Assembly: GCA_903928895.1 (NCBI GenBank)
Contig: CAIYSR010000171.1
Coordinates: 1-55,070, forward strand
DNA length: 55,070 nucleotides
Source of the DNA: an uncultured Rhodospirillales bacterium
GTDB taxonomy: Bacteria; Pseudomonadota; Alphaproteobacteria; Acetobacterales; Acetobacteraceae
Direction: 5' to 3'
Every line of letters starts with the position of its first letter. Positions within the stretch are counted from its first letter, which is position 1. Of this stretch, positions 1 through 7,565 are shown in pieces. Under the pieces are notes generated by a model, which saw nothing but the letters and a program-made list of their open reading frames with translations, searched no databases and was not told the origin of the DNA. The position numbers were made by a program, and so were the translations under genes.

Positions 1-125
1 CTGACGATGACCCGCCGCGCGACATAAGATGACGATTGGAACAATTAATGCGTGAATACAGTTAATGAGTGAATGATAAGTTTTAGCTTGAACCTGTCTC
101 CCCGCTGACGATGACCCGCTGCGCG
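1..125. repeat. Imperfect 21-bp direct repeats around an AT-rich insert in murF
   Basis: A 21-bp sequence beginning CTGACGATGACCCGC occurs at 1-21 and again at 105-125 with one mismatch. Between them (22-104) lie 83 bp that are far more AT-rich than the flanks. On the minus strand the insert carries two adjacent near-identical 17-mers built on ATTCAC(T/G)CATTAA. The repeat plus insert is 104 bp, not a multiple of three, so it shifts the murF frame. The pattern fits a small insertion or a slippage duplication. An assembly edge artefact is also possible because it touches the window end. Confidence 0.7.
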
Positions 126-1052
126 CCGCCGGCCCGCCAGCGCCGCCGCCGCCGCCGCCGCCGCGATCCCGAGCGCCACCGCGCCGAGCAGCGCCGCGCA
201 GGCGTTTTCCGCCATGTGCCCGCCCGGCGCCGCCAGCCGCGTGTGCAGATGCTGCCCGCCGATCACGATCTCGACATCGCTGCCCTCCGCGTCTGCCCGC
301 GCCGTGGCCAGCACCGCCGCGCCGCCGGCGCGCCCGAATGTCAGCGCCGCCGGCGCCATCGCCGCCATCCGCCCGCGCATCGGCGTATCCGCCGGCAGGA
401 TCAGCACCCCCCCCGGCTCCAGCCCCTCGCGGATCGAAAGTTTCTCGTCCGCAATCGCCTCCAGGCTTCCGAGATGCCCGATATGCGCGCGCGCGATCGC
501 GGTCACCAGCGCCACATGGGGCCGCGCCATCCGCGCCAGCGGGGCGATCTCGCCGGCATGGTTCATCCCCAGTTCCACCACCGCGTAGGCCGCCCCCGGC
601 GCCAGCCGCGCCAGCGTGAGCGGCACGCCCCAATGATTGTTGAGCGACGCCAGCGCCGCCGACGTCGGCCCCTGTGCCATCAGGATGCGGCGCAGCATCT
701 CCTTCGTCGTGGTTTTGCCGACGCTTCCTGTCACCGCGATGAGCCGCCCGCCGAACCGCCCCCGCGCGAACCGGCCGAGCCCCTGCAACGCCGCGAACGT
801 ATCCGCCACCACCAGCAACGGCGCGCCGTCGAGCCCGTCCGGAACCCGATGCACCAGCGCCCCGGCCGCTCCCTTGGCCAGCGCGTCCGCGACATGGTCA
901 TGCCCGTCCCCGTTGTCGCCGACCAGGGCGACGAACACATCGCCCGGCGCGATCGCGCGGGTATCGATCGACACCCCGTGCGCCGCGAACGGCAGCGTCA
1001 TCCGCCCGCCGGTCGCCGCCACCAGATCGGCCGCTTCCCACAAGGCGCTCAT
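45..1052 (-). CDS. murF: UDP-N-acetylmuramoyl-tripeptide--D-alanyl-D-alanine ligase, C-terminus lost
   Basis: MurF adds D-Ala-D-Ala to UDP-MurNAc-tripeptide, the last cytoplasmic step of peptidoglycan precursor synthesis. The ATG at 1052 overlaps the murE stop as ATGA. The 335 residues hold the N-terminal domain and the ATP-binding middle domain: the P-loop TGSVGKTTT at about 108-116, then SLNNHWGVPLTLARL and VVELGMNHAGEI, all MurF hallmarks. After an alanine run the frame enters the AT-rich insert at 22-104 and stops at 45, so the C-terminal domain of a normal protein of about 450 residues is missing. A one-base shift just before 125 reads GAQRVIV, which looks more like the expected continuation. 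The gene is either broken here, rescued by a copy elsewhere, or affected by a sequence or assembly error. Confidence 0.85.
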   Translation of the reverse strand: MSALWEAADLVAATGGRMTLPFAAHGVSIDTRAIAPGDVFVALVGDNGDGHDHVADALAKGAAGALVHRVPDGLDGAPLLVVADTFAALQGLGRFARGRFGGRLIAVTGSVGKTTTKEMLRRILMAQGPTSAALASLNNHWGVPLTLARLAPGAAYAVVELGMNHAGEIAPLARMARPHVALVTAIARAHIGHLGSLEAIADEKLSIREGLEPGGVLILPADTPMRGRMAAMAPAALTFGRAGGAAVLATARADAEGSDVEIVIGGQHLHTRLAAPGGHMAENACAALLGAVALGIAAAAAAAALAGRRRAAGHRQRGDRFKLKLIIHSLTVFTH

Positions 1053-2494
1053 GTCCCGCCCACCAGCCGCCGCACGGTGGCAACGTCGTCGAACGGATAG
1101 GTCTGCCCGCCGATCGTCTGTCCCTGCTCGTGCCCCTTGCCCGCGACCACCAGCACATCGCCCGCCCCCAGCAGCGACAGCCCCGCGGCGATCGCCTCGG
1201 CACGATCGCCGATATCCCGCGCTGCCGGGCACCCCGCCCGCACCTCGGCACGGATCGACGCCGGGTTCTCGCCCCGCGGATTGTCATCGGTGACGATGGC
1301 GACATCCGCCAACCGGGCCGCCGCCGCGCCCATCAACGGCCGCTTACCGCGATCACGGTCGCCACCCGCGCCGAACACCACCACCAGCCGCGCCGCCGCA
1401 TGCGGCCGCAGCGCCAGCAACAGCCGCTCCAGCGCATCCGGCGTGTGGGCGTAGTCGACATAGACCGCCGCCTGGTTGTCCAGCCGTGCCGCCAACTCCA
1501 TCCGTCCGCGCACCCCGCGCAACCCCGACAGATGATGGAGTGCGTCGGACAACCCGCTCGCCCCCGCCAGCGCCGCCGCCACCAGCACATTGTCGGCCTG
1601 GAAGCGCCCGGGCAGCCGTATTTCGATCTCCTGCGTCACCCCTTCGCAGCGCAGGGTCAGCGCCTGCCCATCCGCCAACGGCACCGACCGCAGCAGGTCG
1701 AGCGTCGCCCCGCCTTCGCCCACCTCCAGCACCTCCAGACGCCGCCGCTGGGCAATCGCCCGCAGCGCGGCGCGGCTCCCCGCATCCAGCGCCGTGCTCG
1801 CCACCGCCGTCGCCCCCTCGGGCAGCAGCTCGCCGAACAGCCGCAGCTTGGCGCTCCGGTAGGCCGCCATCGAGCCGTGATAATCCAGATGGTCCCGCGT
1901 CAGGTTGGTGAAGGCGCCCGCCGCCAGCCGCACCCCGTCGAGCCGGAACTGGTCGAGCCCGTGCGAGGACGCCTCCATCGCGACATGCTCCACGCCGGCG
2001 CGGGCCAGCGCCGCCAGCATCCCCGCCAGCGCCACCGGATCGGGCGTGGTCAGCCCCGGCCCCGCCGGAAACCCGGGCGCGTTCAGCCCGAGCGTCCCCA
2101 GACTCGCCGCCCGCATCCCCGCCAGCGCCGCCAGCTGCCGGTAGAAATCGACGGTGCTGGTCTTGCCGTTGGTCCCGGTCACCGCCACCACCACATCCGG
2201 CTGCGCGCCCGCGAGCGCACTCGCCGCCCGCGCGAACATCCGCCGCGGCTGCGCATCCGTGAACAGCGGCACCTTCGGCACCCCGGCCGGCCACATTGTC
2301 CCCGCCGGCGCCAGCACCGCCGCCGCCCCGCGCCGCACCGCCTCGGCGATGAAAGCCCGGCCGTCCATTTTCGCCCCCGGCAGCGCCGCGAACAGCATCC
2401 CCGGCCCCGCCGCCCGGCTGTCCGCGGTCACGCCGCGGAGTCCGAGTCCGGCGATCTCGGGCCAGAACTCGGCGAGGGGAAGCGGGGTCCGCAT
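1049..2494 (-). CDS. murE: UDP-MurNAc-L-Ala-D-Glu:meso-diaminopimelate ligase
   Basis: MurE adds the third stem-peptide residue to UDP-MurNAc-dipeptide in the cytoplasm. The 481-residue protein shows the Mur-ligase P-loop TGTNGKTST at 106-114, the TTPDP segment near 149, MEASSHGLDQ near 173, the carbamylated-lysine candidate K216 in YRSAK, and DNPR at 404-407. DNPR is the motif that selects meso-DAP over lysine. The C-terminus has the VVAGKGHEQGQ signature. It lies 4 bp downstream of ftsI and overlaps murF by 4 bp, so it should be co-transcribed in the dcw operon. Length and motifs are normal. Confidence 0.97.
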   Translation of the reverse strand: MRTPLPLAEFWPEIAGLGLRGVTADSRAAGPGMLFAALPGAKMDGRAFIAEAVRRGAAAVLAPAGTMWPAGVPKVPLFTDAQPRRMFARAASALAGAQPDVVVAVTGTNGKTSTVDFYRQLAALAGMRAASLGTLGLNAPGFPAGPGLTTPDPVALAGMLAALARAGVEHVAMEASSHGLDQFRLDGVRLAAGAFTNLTRDHLDYHGSMAAYRSAKLRLFGELLPEGATAVASTALDAGSRAALRAIAQRRRLEVLEVGEGGATLDLLRSVPLADGQALTLRCEGVTQEIEIRLPGRFQADNVLVAAALAGASGLSDALHHLSGLRGVRGRMELAARLDNQAAVYVDYAHTPDALERLLLALRPHAAARLVVVFGAGGDRDRGKRPLMGAAAARLADVAIVTDDNPRGENPASIRAEVRAGCPAARDIGDRAEAIAAGLSLLGAGDVLVVAGKGHEQGQTIGGQTYPFDDVATVRRLVGGT

Positions 2495-2498
2495 GGCC

Positions 2499-4511
2499 TC
2501 AGCGGACCGCGACGACTTGCGGCGCAGGCGCCGTGCTCGGCTTGGGCGGCGGCGCCGGCACCGCAGGGCGCGGCGCCTGCGCCGCCATCGGGGGGGGCGA
2601 CGGCTGCGCGCCCGCGGGTTGCCCCGCCGCCGGCTGCCCCGGCGACGGCTTGGCCCCCGCCGGCCGTCCGGGCTTCAACGGGATCAGCAGCGAGGCCTCG
2701 ATCGCCACCGCATTGTCGGTATCGGGCAGCATCTCCAGCATCGGCCCGATCTTGGCCACCACCTTGCCCACCGCCGGCGCGCTCACCGCGCCTGCCGTCG
2801 AATAGAACCCGGTGCTCTTGTTGCCATGCGGCTCGTCCAGCATCATGTAAACCGCGTAGCGCGGCGCGTTCATCGGAAACGCACTCATGAACGCCGAGAC
2901 ATTGGCCTTCTTGCTGTAGCCGTGATGCGAAATCTTCTCCGCCGTGCCGGTCTTGCCGCCGATGTAGTAGCCCGGCACCTCGGCCAGTTTGCCGTAGCCC
3001 TCGCGCACCACGATGCGCATCAGTTTGCGCATGGTGTCCGACGTCGACGGCTGCATCACCCTGATGCCCTCGCGCGGCGCCGCCCCCGGCTCGGCCGCGA
3101 TCAGGGTCGGGCGATAATAGGTGCCCCCGTTGGAAATCGCCGCCGTCCCCGCCACCACATGCAGCGGCGAGACCGAGATGCCATGGCCGAACCCGATCGT
3201 CATCGTCGCGATCTGCTTCCAGTTCGCCGCCGCCGGCGCCATCGGCTGCCCGGCCTCGGGCAGCTCGATGCCGAGCCGCGCCAGCATGCCCATCCGGTCC
3301 ATCCACAGCCGCTGCTTCTCGCCACCCACCGCCTCGGCCATCCGCGCCGCCCCGATATTGGACGAAAAGGCCACGATCTCCGGTACATAGAGCCAGCGAT
3401 GCTGGCCGCCCTCGAAGTCCTTGATGGTGAACCGCCCGATATGGATCGGCGCCGAGGCATCGAACCCGTTCCAGATATTGACCGTCCCGGTGTCGAGCGC
3501 GAGCGCAGTGTCCTGCAACTTGAAGGTCGAGCCGGGCTCGTACATCCCGGTCACCGCCCGGTTGAAGCGCGCGTCGGGGGGCGCCTTGCCGAACAGATTG
3601 GCGTCGTAGTCGGGCAGGCTGACCATGGCGATCACCTCGCCGCTGCGCACATCCATCACGATGCCGCTGCCGCCGATCGCATTGAACTCGGTCATCGCCT
3701 TGAGCAGCTCGTCGCGCACCACCGTCTGCACCTTGGCATCGAGCGAGAGCTTCAGCGGCGCCGGATTGCTCGCCAGCCGCTTGTCGAAAAACAGTTCCAC
3801 CCCGGCCGAGCCATGGCCGTCGACATTGACGCCCCCCATCACATGGGCAGCGACATTGCCGAGCGGATAATGGCGCTGCTCGCCCTCCTCGAATTCGATG
3901 CCGACGATGCCGAGCGCATTGATCGCCAGCTGCTCCTTCGGCGTCAGCCGATGCGCGATATAGACGAACTTGCTGCGCTCGTCCGCCAGCCGGCGCGACA
4001 GGTCGGCGGCATCGAGCCGCGGCAGGATCGCCTTGAGCTTGGCCACCGCATCCTGCGCATCGATCATCTTGCCCGGCACCGCAAAGACGTTGGCCGTCGG
4101 CAGCGAAACCGCGAGGGTGGTGCCGCGCCGGTCGGTGATGGTGGCGCGGCCCTTGTGCAGCCCGTAGTCGACCGCGACCGGCGGCGCCACCTGCCCGGCC
4201 GCGAGCGGCGGCGGCGGCGGCTCCGGCCGCCGCGCCTGCACCACCGGCTTGGGCGTCATCGGCTCGACCACCGTGGCATAGGCCAGCTTGAGCCCGACAA
4301 GCGCGAACAGCCCGGCGAAAAACAGCCCGGCGAACTTCAAACGGCCGCGCATCACAAGCTGGTCGGGCTCCACCGGCGCGTCGGAAAACCGGAACCTTTC
4401 GATCCGCGGCGTGGCGCCCGCCTCCGGCGTGCCCCGCCGCCGCGCCAGACGCTCCCGCCCCACAGGCTCCTGCTTGGCCCCCTCCGGCGGCGGCGAAGGA
4501 GCGTCGCTCAT
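2499..4511 (-). CDS. ftsI: Peptidoglycan D,D-transpeptidase FtsI (PBP3)
   Basis: This is the septal class B penicillin-binding protein that crosslinks peptidoglycan at the division site. A cytoplasmic N-terminus of about 57 residues precedes one membrane segment at about 58-80. The dimerisation domain follows, then the transpeptidase with STFK at 328-331 (S328 nucleophile), SSN at 383-385 and KTGT at 520-523. Residues 612-670 form a Pro/Ala/Gln-rich tail that most FtsI proteins lack. The start overlaps the stop of the FtsL-like gene as ATGA. At 670 residues it is longer than the typical 570-600, mainly because of the tail. Confidence 0.96.
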   Translation of the reverse strand: MSDAPSPPPEGAKQEPVGRERLARRRGTPEAGATPRIERFRFSDAPVEPDQLVMRGRLKFAGLFFAGLFALVGLKLAYATVVEPMTPKPVVQARRPEPPPPPLAAGQVAPPVAVDYGLHKGRATITDRRGTTLAVSLPTANVFAVPGKMIDAQDAVAKLKAILPRLDAADLSRRLADERSKFVYIAHRLTPKEQLAINALGIVGIEFEEGEQRHYPLGNVAAHVMGGVNVDGHGSAGVELFFDKRLASNPAPLKLSLDAKVQTVVRDELLKAMTEFNAIGGSGIVMDVRSGEVIAMVSLPDYDANLFGKAPPDARFNRAVTGMYEPGSTFKLQDTALALDTGTVNIWNGFDASAPIHIGRFTIKDFEGGQHRWLYVPEIVAFSSNIGAARMAEAVGGEKQRLWMDRMGMLARLGIELPEAGQPMAPAAANWKQIATMTIGFGHGISVSPLHVVAGTAAISNGGTYYRPTLIAAEPGAAPREGIRVMQPSTSDTMRKLMRIVVREGYGKLAEVPGYYIGGKTGTAEKISHHGYSKKANVSAFMSAFPMNAPRYAVYMMLDEPHGNKSTGFYSTAGAVSAPAVGKVVAKIGPMLEMLPDTDNAVAIEASLLIPLKPGRPAGAKPSPGQPAAGQPAGAQPSPPPMAAQAPRPAVPAPPPKPSTAPAPQVVAVR

Positions 4512-5374
4512 CGCAAACTCCCTGGCTGGAAGGTCGCGGCCTGGGCCGAGCCGAGGGCCGAGGGCGTCATCGTGCGCGCCATGCCAAGCGCGGACGCCAC
4601 CGCCGGCACCCCGGGATTGACCGGCTCGCCCCGGACGATGCGGGCGACCGCCTCGCCCGGCGTGGCCGGCGGCGCCCGCAGCGCCACCGGCAGCGGGCGC
4701 CCGCCCACCACGGAACCGTTCGCGCCCGCGGCCAGCGCGGAACGCGGCGCGGCATTGGATGCCAGCACCGGCGCCTGCGGCGCCTGTTGAACCGGTGCCG
4801 CAGGCGGCACCATCTGCTGCGCCTGAACCGGTCGCGGCGCCACCGGCTTGGCCACCGGCTGACTCACCACCGGCACCGCCGCGCTTGCCATCACCGGCGC
4901 CTGCACGGCGGCGGGCGGCACCACCGAGGCCACCACGCTTGCGCGCGCCGGCACGGCGGCGACCGCGGGAGGCTTCGGCGCCTCAGGCCGGGGCGGCTCG
5001 ACCCGGGCCGGCTCGATCCGTTCCGGCCGTGGCGGCAAGGCGTCCGGCGCCTGCGGCTCCAGCGGCTGCGCCGGCTGCGGCGCGCCGATCGCCGGCAGCC
5101 GGCGGTCGAGGTCGCCGAGCGCGGCATACTGGGTCGGCAGCGTCGCCTTCAACTCGGGCAGCAGCTGCGCCGCCAGCTCGCCGATCGGCCCCGGCCCGGT
5201 GAGCCGTGCATATTCCGCCCGCAGCAGCCCGGTCCGCTCGCGCGCCTGGTCCACCTGCTTCATGATCCGGGCGATATCGCGGTCCACCAGCATCGCCGCG
5301 TTCTTGGTCTGGAACAGATAGAAACCCGACGCCACGACCGCGATCATGCACAGGATGGTGAAGGGGCGGATCAT
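4508..5374 (-). CDS. FtsL-like division protein with long proline/alanine-rich extension
   Basis: It sits between rsmH and ftsI, the position of ftsL in dcw clusters, and overlaps both neighbours by 4 bp. Residues 3-21 form a membrane segment ([20 protein letters not shown]). Residues 30-60 look like a short coiled coil ([20 protein letters not shown]) followed by [14 protein letters not shown], the usual FtsL arrangement. Bacterial FtsL is usually 90-130 residues, whereas this protein has 288. Residues 95-220 are rich in P, A, V and Q, and the remainder is low complexity. FtsL identity rests on topology and position rather than on conserved residues. The long periplasmic extension is unusual and unexplained. 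Confidence 0.8.
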   Translation of the reverse strand: MIRPFTILCMIAVVASGFYLFQTKNAAMLVDRDIARIMKQVDQARERTGLLRAEYARLTGPGPIGELAAQLLPELKATLPTQYAALGDLDRRLPAIGAPQPAQPLEPQAPDALPPRPERIEPARVEPPRPEAPKPPAVAAVPARASVVASVVPPAAVQAPVMASAAVPVVSQPVAKPVAPRPVQAQQMVPPAAPVQQAPQAPVLASNAAPRSALAAGANGSVVGGRPLPVALRAPPATPGEAVARIVRGEPVNPGVPAVASALGMARTMTPSALGSAQAATFQPGSLR

Positions 5375-6324
5375 GCGGCCGCACTCCTGGCTTCGAGCCG
5401 GTGCATCGCCCGCAGCCGGGCGCTGCGCGCCCGCGGATTGGCGCGCGTCTCCTCCTCGCCCGGCCGCAGCGCCTTGCCGGTGACGAGCGCGAACGCCGCC
5501 GCCGGCCGCGCGCTGAGCCCGCGCGGATCATAGCGCGACGGCGCCGGCGCCCGCCCGCTGGCCTCGGTCATGAAGCGCTTGACCAGCCGGTCCTCGAGCG
5601 AATGGAACGCCACCACCACCAGCCGCCCGCCCGGCGCCAGCAACGCCGCCGCCTGTTCGAGCGCCTGTTCGATCTGGCCCAGCTCGTCGTTCACCCGAAT
5701 GCGCAGCGCCTGGAAGCTGCGCGTCGCCGGGTCGATCCCCGAGCGGTCCGCCGGCACCACCCGGCGGATGATGCCGGCCAACTGGAACGTGGTCTCGATC
5801 GGCGCCTCGGCCCGCGCCGCGACGATCGCCTTGGCGATCCGGCGCGACAGCCGCTCCTCGCCGTAGCGATACAGCGTGTCGGCCAGCTCCACCTCGCCCA
5901 GATCCCGCACCAGGTCCGCCGCGGTCGGGCCGGAGCGCGCCATGCGCATGTCGAGCGGCCCGTCGAAGCGGAAGCTGAAGCCCCGCGCGGGATCGTCGAT
6001 CTGGAACGAGGACACCCCGAGATCGAGCACCACGCCGTCGAGCCGCTCGATCCCCTGCGCCGCCAGCAACGCGCTCATTTCGCCGAAGCCGCCCTCGATC
6101 AGATGCAGCCGCCCCGGATACAGCCGCGCCAGCGCGATCCCGCGCGCGATCGCATCGGGATCGCGGTCGATCCCCCATACCGTGCAGCCCGCCGCCTCCA
6201 GCAGCGCCCGGCTGTAGCCGCCGCCGCCGAAGGTGCCGTCGAGATAGACCCCGCCCTCCCGCGGCGCCAGCGCCTCCACCACCTCGCGCAGCATCACCGG
6301 ACGATGCGAAAACGGCGCGCTCAT
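5371..6324 (-). CDS. rsmH: 16S rRNA (cytosine(1402)-N4)-methyltransferase
   Basis: RsmH (MraW) methylates N4 of C1402 in 16S rRNA using SAM. The ATG at 6324 overlaps the mraZ stop as ATGA and gives 317 residues, the normal length. Seen in the sequence: [15 protein letters not shown] at the N-terminus, the SAM-binding [13 protein letters not shown] near residue 30, [26 protein letters not shown], and [14 protein letters not shown] plus [14 protein letters not shown] in the C-terminal half, all family signatures. It is the second gene of the dcw cluster. Confidence 0.97.
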   Translation of the reverse strand: MSAPFSHRPVMLREVVEALAPREGGVYLDGTFGGGGYSRALLEAAGCTVWGIDRDPDAIARGIALARLYPGRLHLIEGGFGEMSALLAAQGIERLDGVVLDLGVSSFQIDDPARGFSFRFDGPLDMRMARSGPTAADLVRDLGEVELADTLYRYGEERLSRRIAKAIVAARAEAPIETTFQLAGIIRRVVPADRSGIDPATRSFQALRIRVNDELGQIEQALEQAAALLAPGGRLVVVAFHSLEDRLVKRFMTEASGRAPAPSRYDPRGLSARPAAAFALVTGKALRPGEEETRANPRARSARLRAMHRLEARSAAA

Positions 6325-6791
6325 GACGCAGCGAGCCCCGCCGGAACCTGCGGCAAGCCGCCGGTATGCAGGCGCGCGCGGGCCAGCTGCTCGTCGCGAT
6401 GGGCCTTGTAGCGGGCCGGCTCCCAGATTTCGAAGCGGTTGCGCAGCCCGACGAAGACAACCGCGTCGGTCAGGCCGGCATAGCGGATCAGCTCCTCCTT
6501 CAGCACGCAGCGACCCTCCTTGTCGGGCGCGCAATACGCCGCATCGGCATAGAGCGCATACGACAACGCCGTCTCGTCGGCACTGAACAATGGCATGCGC
6601 TTCATCGAGTCTGCGAGGTCGTCGAACCCCGCCTCGGTAAATCCTTGGATACAAGCCGCCTCGTGCGACGGGCGCAGGATGAAACAGGCGCCCTCGACCC
6701 CCTGCGGCAGCACGGCGCGGAAGCTGTGCGGCACCGAGACCCGCCACTTCTTGTCCAGGCCGCCCGTGAAGGTGCCGAGGAAATGCGCCAT
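6321..6791 (-). CDS. mraZ: Transcriptional regulator MraZ
   Basis: MraZ is an AbrB-fold DNA-binding protein that usually heads the dcw cluster and represses its own operon. The start at 6791 gives [20 protein letters not shown], the typical N-terminus, and 156 residues, the typical length. An in-frame upstream ATG at 6887 would add 32 low-complexity residues and would overlap the GGG array, so it was rejected. Two AbrB-like repeats are visible, the first at about 1-55 and the second at about 85-130 ([20 protein letters not shown], then [15 protein letters not shown]). It overlaps rsmH by 4 bp. Confidence 0.95.
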   Translation of the reverse strand: MAHFLGTFTGGLDKKWRVSVPHSFRAVLPQGVEGACFILRPSHEAACIQGFTEAGFDDLADSMKRMPLFSADETALSYALYADAAYCAPDKEGRCVLKEELIRYAGLTDAVVFVGLRNRFEIWEPARYKAHRDEQLARARLHTGGLPQVPAGLAAS

Positions 6792-6877
6792 CCGCCCTGA
6801 ATCCGCCCCTCCCCGCTGTTGCCACCCGTAAATGCCGCCGCCGCGCGGGACAAAGCCCCACACCCACCGCGTCGGAT

Positions 6878-6932
6878 GGGAATTCAAGGGATAGCACGGG
6901 TAGATCTGGGCTTCAAGCGGGATGAATCAGGG
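6878..6932. promoter_or_regulatory. Phased GGG array, candidate MraZ operator
   Basis: On the plus strand six GGG triplets start at 6878, 6888, 6898, 6908, 6919 and 6930, spaced 10, 10, 10, 11 and 11 bp. They therefore lie on one face of the helix, 87-141 bp upstream of the mraZ start. MraZ of other bacteria binds direct TGGG-type repeats spaced 10 bp in its own promoter region. Here only GGG is invariant (preceding base T, A, C, T, C, A) and the motif is on the strand opposite mraZ. The function is inferred from regularity and location. Confidence 0.6.
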
Positions 6933-6982
6933 AAACCAGCGGTTCCGGGAGAGAGTATCCTTATGAATCAAAGCGTTGAGCC

Positions 6983-7011
6983 ATTGTGCGCGCAACTTCC
7001 GGGGTTATCAA
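6983..7011 (-). promoter_or_regulatory. Candidate sigma-70 promoter of the dcw cluster
   Basis: On the minus strand TTGATA (7011-7006) and CACAAT (6988-6983) are separated by 17 bp, a good -35/-10 pair. It sits in an AT-rich island between rnpB and mraZ. The -35 overlaps the DnaA-box-like TTATCAACA. Transcription would begin near 6975, upstream of the GGG array. It is predicted from sequence only. Confidence 0.45.
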
Positions 7012-7025
7012 CAGGCTTATCCACA
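7005..7025 (+). promoter_or_regulatory. Two DnaA boxes upstream of mraZ
   Basis: TTATCCACA at 7017-7025 is a perfect DnaA box and TTATCAACA at 7005-7013 differs by one base. They have the same orientation, 12 bp apart, and overlap the candidate mraZ promoter. This suggests DnaA control of division gene expression. No oriC-type cluster of many boxes is present. Confidence 0.55.
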
Positions 7026-7048
7026 AATCTCTGGGAAATTAACCTTAT

Positions 7049-7063
7049 GTTCAGTATTTGTTC
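7049..7063. promoter_or_regulatory. LexA (SOS) box of alphaproteobacterial type
   Basis: GTTCAGTATTTGTTC matches the alphaproteobacterial LexA consensus GTTC-N7-GTTC exactly. Further half-site-like elements follow at 7070 (ATTC) and 7081 (GTTC), keeping 10-11 bp phasing. The box lies between the rnpB 3' end and mraZ, about 40 bp upstream of the proposed -35. The nearest downstream gene in either direction is mraZ on the minus strand. Confidence 0.55.
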
Positions 7064-7094
7064 ACGAATATTCGGCTTTTGTTCATAACCGAGG

Positions 7095-7497
7095 ACGGCG
7101 CCAGACGGCCTGTAAGCCGGGTTCTGTCCATGCCTCGCGACATGAGACGGCCATTCCTCTGGGACGCACATCGCTGCACGCCTCGCGCGACCAACCCGGG
7201 CGACGGGGCGGAAATGCCCCCGCGGCAGCGCTCGCGCGCCCCGCCGGCCGCCCCTATTCGGTCTTGCTCCCGATGGGGTTTACCCTGCCGCCCCTGTCAC
7301 CAGGGGCGCGGTGCGCTCTTGCCGCACCGTTTCACCCTTGCCTGCGGGGCCGAAGCCGCGCCGGCGGTTTGTTTTCTGTGGCACTTTCCCTGGGGTCGCC
7401 CCCGCCGGCCGTTAGCCGGCATCGTATTTCCGTGGAGCCCGGACTTTCCTCCACCAGGGTCACCCCCGGCAGCGGCCGTCCGGCCGTCTGGCAGGCG
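7095..7497 (-). ncRNA. rnpB: RNase P RNA, bacterial type A
   Basis: This is the catalytic RNA of RNase P, which trims tRNA 5' leaders. On the minus strand the conserved GGAGGAAAGTCCGGGCTCC block lies at 7452-7434 and GAACCCGGCTTACAGGCC at 7125-7108, the two hallmark ends of the catalytic core. The terminal P1 helix is a perfect 11-bp pairing between 7492-7482 and 7110-7100. The length of about 400 nt fits type A. Exact ends are set from P1 and are approximate. It lies just downstream of the PEP-CTERM duplication and upstream of the dcw promoter region. Confidence 0.95.
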
Positions 7498-7514
7498 GGG
7501 GTGTGGGCGCAAAG

Positions 7515-7540
7515 AAAATTCCCGTCAAGCGGGCCTTTTC
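7515..7540 (-). terminator. Terminator-like hairpin after PEP-CTERM copy A
   Basis: On the minus strand AAAAGGCCCG, a short loop and CGGGAATTTTC form a hairpin followed by T-rich sequence, 26 bp after the stop of the 7566-8582 gene. It is the diverged counterpart of the perfect hairpin at 8835-8859. Confidence 0.5.
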
Positions 7541-7565
7541 AGCGCAAACAGCCGGAGCGGAAAAA

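Noticed and set aside
6861-6873. Two GTGGG motifs near the mraZ start as MraZ boxes
   Set aside because: Their 6-bp spacing does not match the 10-bp period of MraZ sites, and the nearby GGG array fits better.
6792-6887. Extended mraZ start at 6887
   Set aside because: It adds 32 atypical residues and overlaps the GGG array, whereas the start at 6791 matches the family.
6819-7088. Plus-strand frame across the mraZ regulatory region
   Set aside because: No recognisable protein features, and it is better explained as operators and promoter for mraZ.
6961-7090. Replication origin at the DnaA boxes
   Set aside because: Only two boxes, no 13-mer-like unwinding repeats or dnaA/parAB/gid neighbours, and the skew switch is 7 kb away.
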